64,000 nucleotides of DNA, taken from NCBI RefSeq assembly GCF_002127325.2, contig NC_035436.2, positions 27,601,354 through 27,665,353 on the forward strand, written 5' to 3'. Below, one piece after another: positions 11,333 to 22,242 of the stretch; the stretch's first letter is position 1; each line of letters begins with the position of its first letter. Origin of the DNA: Helianthus annuus. Lineage: Eukaryota > Streptophyta > Magnoliopsida > Asterales > Asteraceae. Below the pieces are notes generated by a model, which had not been told where the DNA came from, made no database searches, and saw nothing but the letters and a program-made list of their open reading frames with translations. The position numbers and the translations under genes are program-made.

Positions 11333-13633
11333 TGTAACACCTCGAAATTTTGCGTCCAATAATGTATTGACACGTGTCTTAGGTTTACACGTGGTGTTAA
11401 ATACTAAATAAAAGGACTAAAGTTGACAAACATTGAAAGTATGCAGATTCGAGGGTTAAAAATGTCAACAAGGGATAATTATACTATACGGTAACCCTAA
11501 ATGATGCTCGTACCTTCAAACGAATGAATCATGGATCCTACGGAATGAAATGTGGAAGAAAGTGAGGAATTACAAACTACAGGGGTCAAATGTGTCAACA
11601 TGTTTAAGTTCTACCTCTGAGTGACCGTTTGACAAACCCGAAGCTTTGTAACGGTTAATTATGCTCACTAGAATACTCCTAAAAAATTTCATAAAGTTTC
11701 GTTATCGTATGAGCAAGTTGTGATCAAATTCGTATGCGAGGGATTAAAACGTCAACGTTGAAAGTTAGGACTTTTCGGGTAACAATAAAGTTAACCGGGG
11801 ACTTAACGAAATGGGTATAAGTCTTGAAGCCCCTAAACGTCAATTTTGAAGGCTCAATGTGCAAGAAAATGATGGCCAATCAGAGTTTGAAGATCCAAGG
11901 ATCAAATCGCAAAAATCAAAAATTGAAGATCTGGTGCAGAAGGGGGTCGCGCGACGCGAGGCCCAGGGGGGGTCCTTCGCGTCACGCGAGGGCCTGTCTG
12001 GTCGTTTTTCTTTTGCTCCATGCTTGCCTCTTCACTCTAAACCGACTTAGATCCATTAATGTTGCAGCATGGGCGCCCCCTACATGCTTTAGGGCCCTTA
12101 GGGACACTTGTTGATGATCAATGAGCATGGGTAGACTTGGTTGTCAACAATCTAGTGCCTTATGAACACTATATAAAGGCGTTCATGTACAACAAGTTCT
12201 TCACACCTTTCTCTAGCACTTCTGATCATTTCTGGAGCTCCAAAGCAGAACCAAGCCATCCCTAGTCGTGCATAGGACTTTGGTAAGCACCCTTAACCTT
12301 TCTTAGTTGAGTTTTTGGTTAGTTATAGCTTAAAAGTCAAACCGTCGTAATTAACGGTTGACTTAACGGTTTATCACAAATGGTCCAGTGATTAGCCAAA
12401 TCAAAGGTAGTTAATTGTTGGTAATTATGTGGGCTTTAAACCCTTAAAAGGGCACCCTCTGATTCCCACTCTAACTAGTCCGAATGTCGAGTCAAACTTG
12501 CTTAGAAAAAGTCAACAGAATGCTAAATTGTGATTTTATGCATAACAGTAATGTAGTTGGCGTGTAACCTGTTTTAACACTCATATAACATGATAATAAG
12601 TATATTAACTAGTCTAAGCTTGTTTGATCCGACCGTTTTCTGTTTTGACCCGGTTCGGAACCGAAAGTCGCAAAACATTGACTTTTGCTTTAACCTCAGT
12701 TCTAACCCGTTATGGTATGTTTTAGATATGCCTTAGGACTCTCTTAAGACCAGGTTACATGATGGTATAACCCTCTGTGACCGGTTCGTTGTTTGTCCGA
12801 GTCTTTTACACATTTCCGTTAAACGCCTAAAAGTTGACCATAACGCCCTTTTTACTTTAAAATGAGAATTTTGGACATGTGAAAGGACAATGACCTTAGT
12901 TACTGATTTCTAAGCATGTCCCTAAAATTTCACATCAATCCGAGGTCTAGAATAGTAGTTATGCTAATTAGCGCAATTACGGAAACTTTAGTAATTTAAC
13001 GGCGCAATTAGCATAAAGCCTATCTAAACCCAAATTTCGACACCAAACCTTTTACACACTGATGTAAAATAATATTTTGAGATTTTTAAGGATTTTTAAC
13101 TATTTTTAACCTGCTCATAACCTGCGGTTATGGCACCGGTTCGGTAAATACCGAATATACCCTTTTCGGACATAACTTGAGTTCTACATGGTCTTTTGAC
13201 CCGATTCCAGTTGCTACTGATTTTAAATAATAAATAAAGTATTTTAAACTTTATAAACTGTTCGGAAAACTCAGATTTCCTGTAGAACTCGGGAACCTCA
13301 TTTAAAATGACCAAAATACCCCTACAGGGCGTATATTGAAATTTAACTCATTACGGGCATTGTGGAAGGTATCCTACTGATACCACAACCTCTTTAGAGC
13401 ATATTAACTTAGGAAACCTGTGTAGGACTCTTACGGTTCCCCGTTACGCCTTTTGCGCGTGCGGTTCGGTTTATGTAACTAGTTTACATAAACTAGCCGA
13501 AACGGGTCAAATCTTATCGTTTATACTTCAAAATCGAGAGTGTGGTTATTATACCCATTTAAAACAAGTCTTCAAACTTGTAGGGTCCAAACCACATTCC
13601 ATTCCCGGTTTTCGCCTTTCACGCGATTAAACC
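11333..13633 (+). repeat. Gypsy-2 5' LTR, first part
   Basis: Begins TGTAACACCTCG and matches the 3' LTR at 55208 base for base with scattered substitutions. It is interrupted at 13633 by the SIRE element and continues at 44416. The small open frames in it also occur in the other LTR and are not supported as genes. A GC-rich CpG-dense patch lies at 11941-12000. Confidence 0.9.
12170..12178 (+). promoter_or_regulatory. Gypsy-2 5' LTR TATA box
   Basis: TATATAAAG lies about 840 bases into the LTR and is conserved in the 3' LTR at 56045-56053. It is a good candidate for the element's promoter; the transcription start would be about 30 bases further on. Confidence 0.6.
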
Positions 13634-14311
13634 TGTAGGTCCCTCGGAGGTCGAGGTTAAACCTTATCCTTGTTATGTTTAACACTCTAGCAAGTGCGGA
13701 ATCCAAGCTAGAATGCAAACCGATAGTTTAAATGAGAACAAAAGCTACAAAGAGAAAGAGTAGACACACAAGATATCAAAGTTTTCCCTTGTATTTCAGT
13801 GGACACCGTTACAGCCCTTGACCAAACTGAAAATGCTCTCTACAAGACTTGGTTCACTCACATACACTGTCTAACTACTTTCGGATGTCTAGCTGATGTC
13901 TAACTGTGAAATGAACCCATACATGGGTATATATACCCATAACAGATTGATTGTGTCGAAGGATCAGTATGTCTGGTCGAAAGATCATCTATCGACCAGA
14001 AACCCTCCGAAGGATCCACATATACCTCGAAGGATGGTATATCCTTCTAGGTCCATTTGTATCCATCGAAGGTTATCCTTCGAGGTCATCGAAGGATATA
14101 AACAATCCTTCGATGACATCCTTCGAAGCAATCAAACTTACAAACTGAGTGTTGACTGTTTGGCCAAGTCAAACCAGGAGGATGGTTGACTTGGTCAAAC
14201 TTACATTCAAACACATAAACAAACCACAAAAGACGTAAACAAGACTAACAAAAGACATCGTTTTATAACATTACAAAATACAGACAAAGTACAGACACAA
14301 GTGCACCAACA
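13634..14311 (-). repeat. SIRE element 3' LTR
   Basis: Read on the minus strand it runs from TGTTGGTGCA to GGGACCTACA, 678 bp, the same length as the LTR at 43738-44415. A palindromic TATA region lies at 13923-13940, and an array of TCGAAGGAT-type motifs lies at about 13958-14130, upstream of it in U3. Confidence 0.9.
13923..13940. promoter_or_regulatory. Palindromic TATA region in SIRE LTR
   Basis: ATGGGTATATATACCCAT is a perfect 18-base palindrome containing TATATATA. It is conserved in the other LTRs (the 5' LTR copy has one change on one arm). Its place downstream of the U3 motif array suits a promoter; the role is inferred. Confidence 0.5.
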
Positions 14312-14323
14312 AACTCCCCCTTG
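14312..14323 (-). other. Polypurine tract of the SIRE element
   Basis: On the minus strand, CAAGGGGGAGTT lies directly before the 3' LTR start TGTTGGTGCA. Confidence 0.8.
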
Positions 14324-14352
14324 GCTGTAGCTTTGTCTCGATCTTCGTGTCT

Positions 14353-17300
14353 TTAAGTCTCGGACGTCCTTTCAATTGTCAAGTGATGCGATGACCATGC
14401 ACTTCCCGCATTAACCAGTAGATTGAAGCAGTACAAGGCCATCTTCTGAAACTTCATTGCTTGTTCCCGATCCCGAACCAAGTAGTTGATCTCGTGATCC
14501 TTAAGAACAATAATGTCCGACCTGGACATGTTAGTAATCCACATCGGATCTATTATTCGAAAGTTCTCTTGACTATCTCGGAATAAGATCACGGCTTCTC
14601 CAGTATCCGCATCATAGACCCAGCAACGAAAGTTTCCTAGAAAGTCTGTCTTCATTTTCAACAAAGGTATCTTCTTCATCACTTTTGGAGGATCATAAAC
14701 CAAACGATAGCGAGCAGTGTTGGTTTCTGGATCAAGCGTAAACCTGATCTGCTCGTATCGAGGAAACTGCGGCTTGTATAGTGGATCCTTCCAACCCCTT
14801 CTTCTTTCCAACCTGATCTTCTTTGCAAACAGATCCACCATCTTGTCTTCGACTCGGTTAATAACCTCAACTTGAGCCAATACTGCAACGTCATAGTAAG
14901 GAAGTGAAAAAATGCTGAGAAGAGATCTGAAGTACTGAAGACCGCATTCTCGTTTCACTACCATGCAGTGAAGTTGCTTAACGAACATCCAACTAATGAT
15001 ACGACCCCGAGCCTGATTCTTTTCCAGACTCATGTAATTAACCTGATCCAACGGAGCGAGCGGAGGAGGATTCCTAGCTAGGAAATCCGCTCGCCATTCG
15101 TTCACAGTCTTCTCACGGTTTTCTTGAGCTGTAGGAGAATCTGAAGAAAGATTGGCAAATTCTGCTGTCTTTTCTGCCACATACTCATCATCAAGAGCAT
15201 TAAACTCCTTATTATCTTGCCCAACATAGACAGGACGTTCCGAATCCGAACCGATGAAGATTTCATCAATTGTAGAGAAATCGGTTTGGTCCGGAACCAA
15301 CGGAGTAGCATCGATCATGTTCACATCAACTTCATCCAATTCCGTCAGAGCCAGTACCTGTTCATCAGACATTTCGGTAACATGTTCTCCCTCTTTTAAC
15401 AGTTCACCCGTGACTGGATGATACTGATTAACCGCTGAGGATTCAGGGAGATCTGCAAACGCTTCTGGTTCCAGACTAACATGCTCAAGCCCTGTTGAAG
15501 TTTCTAGCGTTTCAGTCTGCTCAGACGGACCAGTAGTAGCTGTTGGAGGAGCAGAAGGAGCATCTTGAGATGTACCAGACCCACCTGCAGTACCGGATGC
15601 AGTTGCACCGGCACCTGAGGCAGCTGGTTGATCAGGATTTGCTGCATCATCATCCTTGTCATCTCCACGCTTTGAGGGAACGATGCCTAATGCATTGCAC
15701 CTTTCATTCCACAGCGTACCTACTTTGTATTCCAACTTCTTGAAGTTTGCTTGAACAGGCTTGAAGCCTTCTATTAATCGATCATCGCGATTTTTATAGC
15801 GCTCTGACAGCTCTTCATGCTTCTGCCTTAGTGCTTTTGCCTCATTCTCCAACACAGTACTATGCCTTTTCATTATCTCGACCTCCCTATCACGAGCCCT
15901 GTTGGCTTCTTTCAACCTTTCAATCTCTATAGCCTGTGCATTTATCTTAAGATTCTGGGCATCAACAATTGAGACTAACTTGTTGTGTGCCTCCACATCC
16001 TGTGTTCGCTGCACACGATACTCTTCAATCGTTCTTGTATGCCAACCGACTATGGAACCCAATTCACTGACTTGTTCGATCAGGAATTGAATCTTTTCAG
16101 CTTCAGATAAGACAGACAAAGTTTCTACCAGAGTCGGTCGCGAAGGCTCAGGTCCTGAGGAGCCAGACTGACCAGCCTGACCAGAAGCACCTGTTGGACC
16201 AGTAATAACAAGAGGAGGTCGGACATGTGTACCTGAGACGGGAGTTGCAGGCGGCTGTTGATCAACAGTCACCGTGCGCGTCCCAGAAGACGTCTGAGAA
16301 GAAGACATTAGCTCCAGCATCTCTGATGCAGTCAATTGATCACTAACAGGAGGTAGCTGTTGCTCTGGAGCTGTTGAATGCTGAATAGAAACAGGAATAG
16401 GAGCATCATCAGCAGTTTTCTTTGACTTCTTTGAAGCACGAATACCATGTCTTTTTTGCTTTCCTTTTTCTAATCAAACCAGGAGCGGCAGGGATATAAT
16501 CCTCATCTTTGTCAGATTCTCTGGTTCTAGCCGTCTTCTCTATTCGTTCAAGACCACGGAGATTCCCGCGATTATCATAGACCTTACGCATCCCAGGTGG
16601 AGGAGGATTATCATCCTCAGAAGACGAACCACCATCACCAGAACCTCCTTCATCTTCAGACGACGAACTACTTTCATCTATCAACTTCCTCGGCTCATCT
16701 ACCTTTCCTTTACCTTTGTCAGTCGCAACATCGCCTGACTGACTAGCAAGACCACCAGCTTCACCTGCACTACCGCCTGTCTCACCAACTACAGTACCAC
16801 CAGTCTCACCAGCCGTAGAACCAACCACATTACTACGGACATCAGATTCGATGAATACACCCTGAACTTCTTCCGTAGCAACATTTACATCAACTTCAAC
16901 ATGTGCTGCAGCACTAGAACTGCCAGCAGATCTCTTGCTTGATGCTTTGATTCCGTGCTTGGCCCCGAGCTGCGTGTTAGCCAAAGCGATTAACCTTGGC
17001 TCTTCATCATCAGAATCACTCGCATCTCGACGCCATTTGTTGTTCTGCGGTGCCTCGTAAGTCGGAACATCGAGATGACCAATAAGCTTTCTAATTGGAT
17101 CCGATTCCTTATACTTGGACATGGACTTGAAAATCAGCAGTGTACGTTCGTTCATCGGATTGACAGGTAGAACATCTGCTTCAGCTTTAGGAAGATCAGG
17201 AATCTGATCATCAATCATCATCTGCAAGAATCTAGGATATAGCCAAAACTTCGTAGATGTTCGTTGAGTTGCTGATGGGAGTGGCCTTCGAGCATTTTCT

Positions 17301-17905
17301 TTCAGATTGTCGAAAATATAACGTGATATGTTGAACGGCTTGTTCAGAATCAAAGCCGTAAACAATCCCGTTAATTCAATCGGCGACAGATCATATCCAG
17401 ATCGTTTGTTGCTCAGGCAGTGGATGAGAATATGCAGCAAGAACTTGTATCGAAGCGGCATAAACCCTTTGTTGATCTGATTTGCAAGAACGTTATCGCT
17501 GTACCGTAGCCTCATCAGTAAGCCCCGCTGACATTGTAAATCAATAGAAGTAGAATCTTCTGGTTGATCTCCTAGTTGCAAACGTGCTCTGATGGTGTTC
17601 TCTGTAATCACCACGGGTTTCTCAGCAACTGATCCACTAATCACTTCCTTGTTATCCACTGTTTCAACCACAGCCGAATTCCAGAACTCCTTGATATGAG
17701 ACTGATAAGCAGTGTGCTGTGTAGTGATTGCATAGTTGATACGAGCGCGATGAAGATACTCCATTATTCCCGTGAATTCCGGACTGATCTTGCCTTCAGG
17801 TTGTAGATAAGCAGCCATGTTATGTCTAGGTTCCGACATAGATTCAACCTCAGATTTTTCCTTCTTCGTTGGCTTTGCCCGTTCCTTCTTTACTTTCGGT
17901 GCCAT
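14353..17905 (-). pseudogene. SIRE extra ORF downstream of RNase H (copy A), split by one frameshift
   Basis: Two long frames, 498 codons (17905-16409) and 660 codons (16335-14353), abut. Just before the 660-codon frame the sequence stays open, and continuity is lost near a homopolymer-rich stretch (T6 at 16452-16457), so they look like one ORF of about 1180 codons split by a single-base indel. The N-terminal half starts lysine-rich (MAPKVKKERAKPTKKEK), has a conserved-looking globular part at about residues 40-270 (GIMEYLHRARINYAITTQHT; YKFLLHILIHCLSNK) and ends in Ser/Gly/acidic low complexity. The second half has a Ser/Thr/Pro-rich start, a likely coiled coil at about residues 80-200, an acidic middle and a globular end. 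I see no signal peptide or clear membrane segment, so an envelope role is not supported. The first half resembles ORFs found in Copia elements of composite plants; its function is unknown to me. Confidence 0.7.
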
Positions 17906-18012
17906 TTCTGTACATCAAAACAATGACACGTAATGAGAAACCAGTCAAACAGTCAACAAGGATTTCACACTTAGAAAAATTTCAATTTCTTGAAAAATTT
18001 CTAAGTGTTGAA

Positions 18013-18310
18013 TCCTCGAAGGATGCCATTTAGCCATCGAAGGATGCCATTTAGCCATCGAAGGATTGAAACATGGCTCGAAGGATGACAGACTGTTCGA
18101 AAGATGTTACTATCCTCGAAGGATGAAATTCCTTATCGAAGGATCATCTTTCGAAGGATCATAAATTTGAAAGATATCTTGATCATTCGAAAGGTCTGAT
18201 CAATCGAAGGATGAATCCTTCGAGAAACTTAACATCTTTCGAGTCTCAATTCGAAAGATATTTTGCAACACATCTTTCGAGGTTGAGAATCAACATCCTT
18301 CGTGTTGATT
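18013..18310. repeat. TCGAAGGAT/TCGAAAGAT motif array, copy A
   Basis: About fourteen occurrences of the 9-mer or one-mismatch variants, in both orientations, spaced roughly 10-35 bases apart. It includes three TCGAAGGATGCCATTTAGCCA-like steps at the left edge. Confidence 0.85.
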
Positions 18311-18889
18311 TCCGGCAACACTGTTCATCGGATGATTTTCCGGTGGTCATTTTAAGTTTAAATTCCGGTAACAGTTTTAAGTGGGTTTCAAGTATGTTTT
18401 ATACCAGATAACAACAACATCAAAAACCCACCCCGGACACTAATCCTAACCCGGATAACAACCACAAACACATGAATCGATTTAGACCAAAACCCAAACA
18501 AGTTTCTGTTTAACCCAAACCCACAACCCTTGACATCAAGATTCAAACCAAACCCCTGTTATGAACATTACAAACATCAAAAACTTATCATTAACATGTT
18601 TACAACATTAGCACATTACATACATCACATATCATTCATCATTTTCAGAAGTACAAGAACACAGAAAATCAGAATCACATGATCAATGAGTATTATCCTA
18701 ACACAAGTTGTTGTTTGTAAAATGTATTAGGGTTATCCTACCGAGAATGTTGTTCTAAACTGATAGCCCAAAGTTTGTTTTGATTTTGGCAGAGTTTCGG
18801 GGTAATCAGAGGTTTTGAGAGATGAAATTTGAAAGGTTATGTTGTAATGAAGAAGATGACACCTTTTTATACTCTAACCTCGAAAGTCG

Positions 18890-19205
18890 AACCGTCTCGA
18901 AGGATCAATGACCTTTCGAAAGATTAAAAGGTGTCTCGAAAGATCAGCCTTGGGTCGAAGGATCCATATCTGGCTCGAAAGATACCAGATATTTGAAAGA
19001 TCTGGATTGAAGGATACCAGATATTTGTGGGAATCCTCGAAGGATATCTTTCAACCTTATCCATCTTTCAACAAGGTCTTATCAGCTCGAAAGATCAAAT
19101 TGGTCAAATCCTTCGTTGACCAATTCATCTTTCGACTGAGATGATTGACTTTCATTGACTTTCATTGACCATCTGATCTTTCGAGGGCCATTGCTTTCTC
19201 GAAGG
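18890..19205. repeat. Second TCGAAAGAT-type motif array, copy A
   Basis: At least ten occurrences of TCGAAAGAT, TCGAAGGAT or their complements. The array lies between the pol end and the extra ORF and is conserved in copy B at 33064-33380. Confidence 0.8.
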
Positions 19206-20670
19206 ATCAGATTCTCACCAACATTTTTGGATTTAGGGAATTTCCAATTCAAACCCTTCAAAAATTTAGAGGTTTTCAGAATTGACCATTTTGAAAAATT
19301 GTCCATTATGAAGTTCTGCAAAGGTTAGTTTTATGAAGTATCTCGGCTTGCCAGGTATCGGATCGAGCACCAACATCAGTTAATCAAAAATAATATTAAA
19401 TTGAAAATGTTTTTGGATTTTTGATAAAATAAAAGACAACAATTTTAATATCCTTTGAATGTTATCAAACGACATCACCGCTAATGTCGTGCTGATATGC
19501 ACCAAACGACAAAACTGTTTAAAATAATACAATAAAACTAAGCAGTAAATAAATATGTACAAACACAACAATATTTTTGCGAGTTTCTGGAGAAGAGAAT
19601 CATATCAGCTTGCGGTCTTTTGTCAAAACACATTTCCTTTTAAAATTCTTTTACAGGCGCGGATAAGTATTCTACCACAATTACCGATATTGTTATCCAC
19701 TTAAACTCAGCGATCAAGTGTAATCATAATACAATGAGATACATTTAAGGTATGATTTATACTTACCGACCGGTGTTCATCCACTCACGACACATTCCCG
19801 TATCAAGGTATGCACGAGAGTTCATCTTACTGGGGAGTATACCATTTATCATCCGTTTTTAACGTATATAACATGTGAACAAGTCACTTATTTGAGTTGA
19901 AAACAAGCCCTGTGTGATAGAATCACTTATTGATGAGGAACTTGATTTTCGATGCATGAGGGCACAGGAGCAAGTCCGTGAACAGGTCAGTACTTCCGTA
20001 CAGCAGAGAGACGAACTTGACTCCCGGATAAATGTGATATTTTATCACTTATTTGTTTGGACATGTGATTGTTTATCACTTATTGAGGTCGAATGCAGTA
20101 TGAGATATGTACACGTATGTATGGTATCATGGTAGAACTAGACTTTGTCTTTTATAGAAACAACCATGATACCCAGATGATAAACAGCATAAACCCCGAA
20201 TATCTCAGAACCTCGGCAATCTATCAAACGAAATTTCGGTACCAAGACCATATGCCAATGAGCGGTTCCCACGCGGTTTTCAGTTCGTTATGTTTATATC
20301 TCCTGCATACTTCAAAACGATCGTGAGTCTACCGGTACATCATTAGAAGAGCTACTTATCATTTTCTTTTCTTTTGATTTCTAGAAACATGTTTCGACCG
20401 ACCTCTGATGTAATATCATTTTCTCTTATATTACCAAGAAACTCATTTTTGTTTTTCTATTGTTTTTGTGTTTTTCTGAATTTTCTCCCCCTTAAATGCA
20501 GAAAGTAAATAAATTAAAGACATATTTTTGTATTTTTGTGGTTTTTCAATGTTTTTGTATTTTTCTTGAAACTTTCTCCCCCTAAAATTCAAAAATAAAA
20601 TAAAGTAAAAACATATTTTTGGATTTTTGGTTTTAGAAAAATATTTACAAAAACGATTTCCCGATGTCGG

Positions 20671-22176
20671 TTACTCTTGCTTCACCTTTATGCCGTTTAC
20701 CAAAAGTAAATAATCGAATCTTGATTTATCAAATGCTTTGGTAAAAAGGTCGGCACGTTGGTGATCGGTATGAATGTGAACCATATCGATAAGTCTCTTT
20801 TCAAAGCAATCACGTATGAAGTGATATTTAATATCGATGTGCTTCGTTTTTGAGTGCTGTACAGGATTTCTAGTGATCTGTAAAGCAGCTTCATTATCAA
20901 CATAAATAGGAGTAGTTAGGAATTCAAAACCATAGTCCCGCATCTGTTGTTGGATCCATAGAACCTGGGAGCAGCAACTAGACGCAGCAATGTATTCCGC
21001 TTCACATGTAGACGTAGCCACACATGTCTGCTTCTTGCACTGCCAAGTGACTAGGCGATTGCCTAAGAACTGACATCCTGCTGTAGTTGATTTTCCATCT
21101 TTCTTACAGCCGCCGAAATCAGAATCACTGTAAGCCTTGAGATCGAAGTTATCATCCTTAGGGTACCATAACCCGGTGTCAGGGCAACCCTTCAGATAAC
21201 GAAAAATCCTTTTGACAGCAGCATAGTGAGAGACCTTCGGATTTGCTTGGTATCTAGCGAGAAGACAAGTTGGATACATAATGTCGGGTCTTGATGCGGT
21301 GAGATACATTAAGGATCCAATCATAGCACGATAAAGTGAAGAGTCTACAGCATCCCCTTTTTCATCTGGAGTAATCCCGTGATTCTGCGGAAGAGGAGTA
21401 GAAATTGGCTTCGAATCGGACATCTGGAACCGGCTCAAGATGTCTCCGACGTACTTGGTTTGATGGATAAAAATTCCAGATTCGGACTGATTAACTTGCA
21501 AACCCAAGAAGAACGTCATTTCACCCATCGCACTCATCTCGAATCGATCTTGCATCACCTTTTCAAATTCCTTGCATAACTTATCATCGGTAGAACCAAA
21601 GATAATGTCATCGACATACACTTGTACCAACAGAAGATCTTCACCTTTTTCTTTGATGAAGAGGGTACAATCGATCAAACCCCGTCTAAACCCGTTGTTC
21701 AGCAGGTAGGTAGACAGTGTCTCATACCAGGCTCTGGGCGCTTGATGAAGACCGTATAACGCCTTGTTAAGTAATAAAACTCTGTCAGGATGTAATGGAT
21801 CTTCAAACCCCGGTGGTTGCTCGACATATACTTCCTCTTCGACTACTCCGTGAAGAAAAGCACTTTTAACATCCATCTGGTACACCTTGAATTTCTTGAA
21901 AGATGCGTAGGCTAGAAAGATTCTAATAGCCTCCAGACGAGCAACAGGTGCATACACTTCATTGTAGTCAATACCTTCGATCTGACTGAAGCCTTGAACA
22001 ACTAACCTTGCTTTGTTTCGGACAACAATCCCACGGTCGTCCTTCTTGCACTTAAACACCCAACGAGTTCCGATCTTCTTGTAGTTGTCGGGCCTATCAA
22101 CCAATTTCCATACGCCCAACTTCTCGAACTGCTGAAGTTCTTCTTGCATGGCTTCCACCCAGGAATCATCTTTCAA
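20671..22176 (-). CDS. SIRE reverse transcriptase-RNase H (copy A), pol 3' part
   Basis: This 501-codon frame is the Copia-type RT (RVT_2) and RNase H. Visible motifs are [11 protein letters not shown] and [11 protein letters not shown], then [11 protein letters not shown], the catalytic [16 protein letters not shown], the [12 protein letters not shown] block, and RNase H with [20 protein letters not shown] and DNEAALQI. The tail [13 protein letters not shown] is typical of the family. It is in the same frame as the integrase ORF upstream and separated from it by 22 codons and one TGA at 22240-22242. The apparent start is therefore not a real initiator; this is the C-terminal part of a gag-pol polyprotein. 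The protein is identical to copy B (34845-36350). It copies element RNA into DNA in cytosolic particles. Confidence 0.92.
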   Translation of the reverse strand: MKDDSWVEAMQEELQQFEKLGVWKLVDRPDNYKKIGTRWVFKCKKDDRGIVVRNKARLVVQGFSQIEGIDYNEVYAPVARLEAIRIFLAYASFKKFKVYQMDVKSAFLHGVVEEEVYVEQPPGFEDPLHPDRVLLLNKALYGLHQAPRAWYETLSTYLLNNGFRRGLIDCTLFIKEKGEDLLLVQVYVDDIIFGSTDDKLCKEFEKVMQDRFEMSAMGEMTFFLGLQVNQSESGIFIHQTKYVGDILSRFQMSDSKPISTPLPQNHGITPDEKGDAVDSSLYRAMIGSLMYLTASRPDIMYPTCLLARYQANPKVSHYAAVKRIFRYLKGCPDTGLWYPKDDNFDLKAYSDSDFGGCKKDGKSTTAGCQFLGNRLVTWQCKKQTCVATSTCEAEYIAASSCCSQVLWIQQQMRDYGFEFLTTPIYVDNEAALQITRNPVQHSKTKHIDIKYHFIRDCFEKRLIDMVHIHTDHQRADLFTKAFDKSRFDYLLLVNGIKVKQE

Positions 22177-22242
22177 TGCCTCCTTCCAAGATCTAGGCTC
22201 TTCTTGGCTAACATAGCAGGCGAAAGACCAATCATTTTGTTG

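Larger units (their letters stand above)
17906..20670 (-). other. SIRE 3' non-coding region between RNase H and extra ORF (copy A)
   Basis: No gene was seen in these 2.8 kb. Two arrays of TCGAAGGAT/TCGAAAGAT motifs in both orientations lie at 18013-18310 and 18890-19205. Two PPT-like motifs (minus-strand GGGGGAG) lie at about 20484-20494 and 20577-20587. The copy-B equivalent is 32080-34844. Confidence 0.75.

Noticed and set aside
11824..12114. 96-codon ORF, also present at 55699-55989
   Set aside because: It lies in the Gypsy-2 LTRs, is duplicated only because LTRs are duplicated, and crosses the GC-rich patch. No recognisable protein.
14353..17905. Retroviral-type envelope gene
   Set aside because: The position fits, but no signal peptide, membrane segment or glycoprotein-like cysteine pattern is visible.
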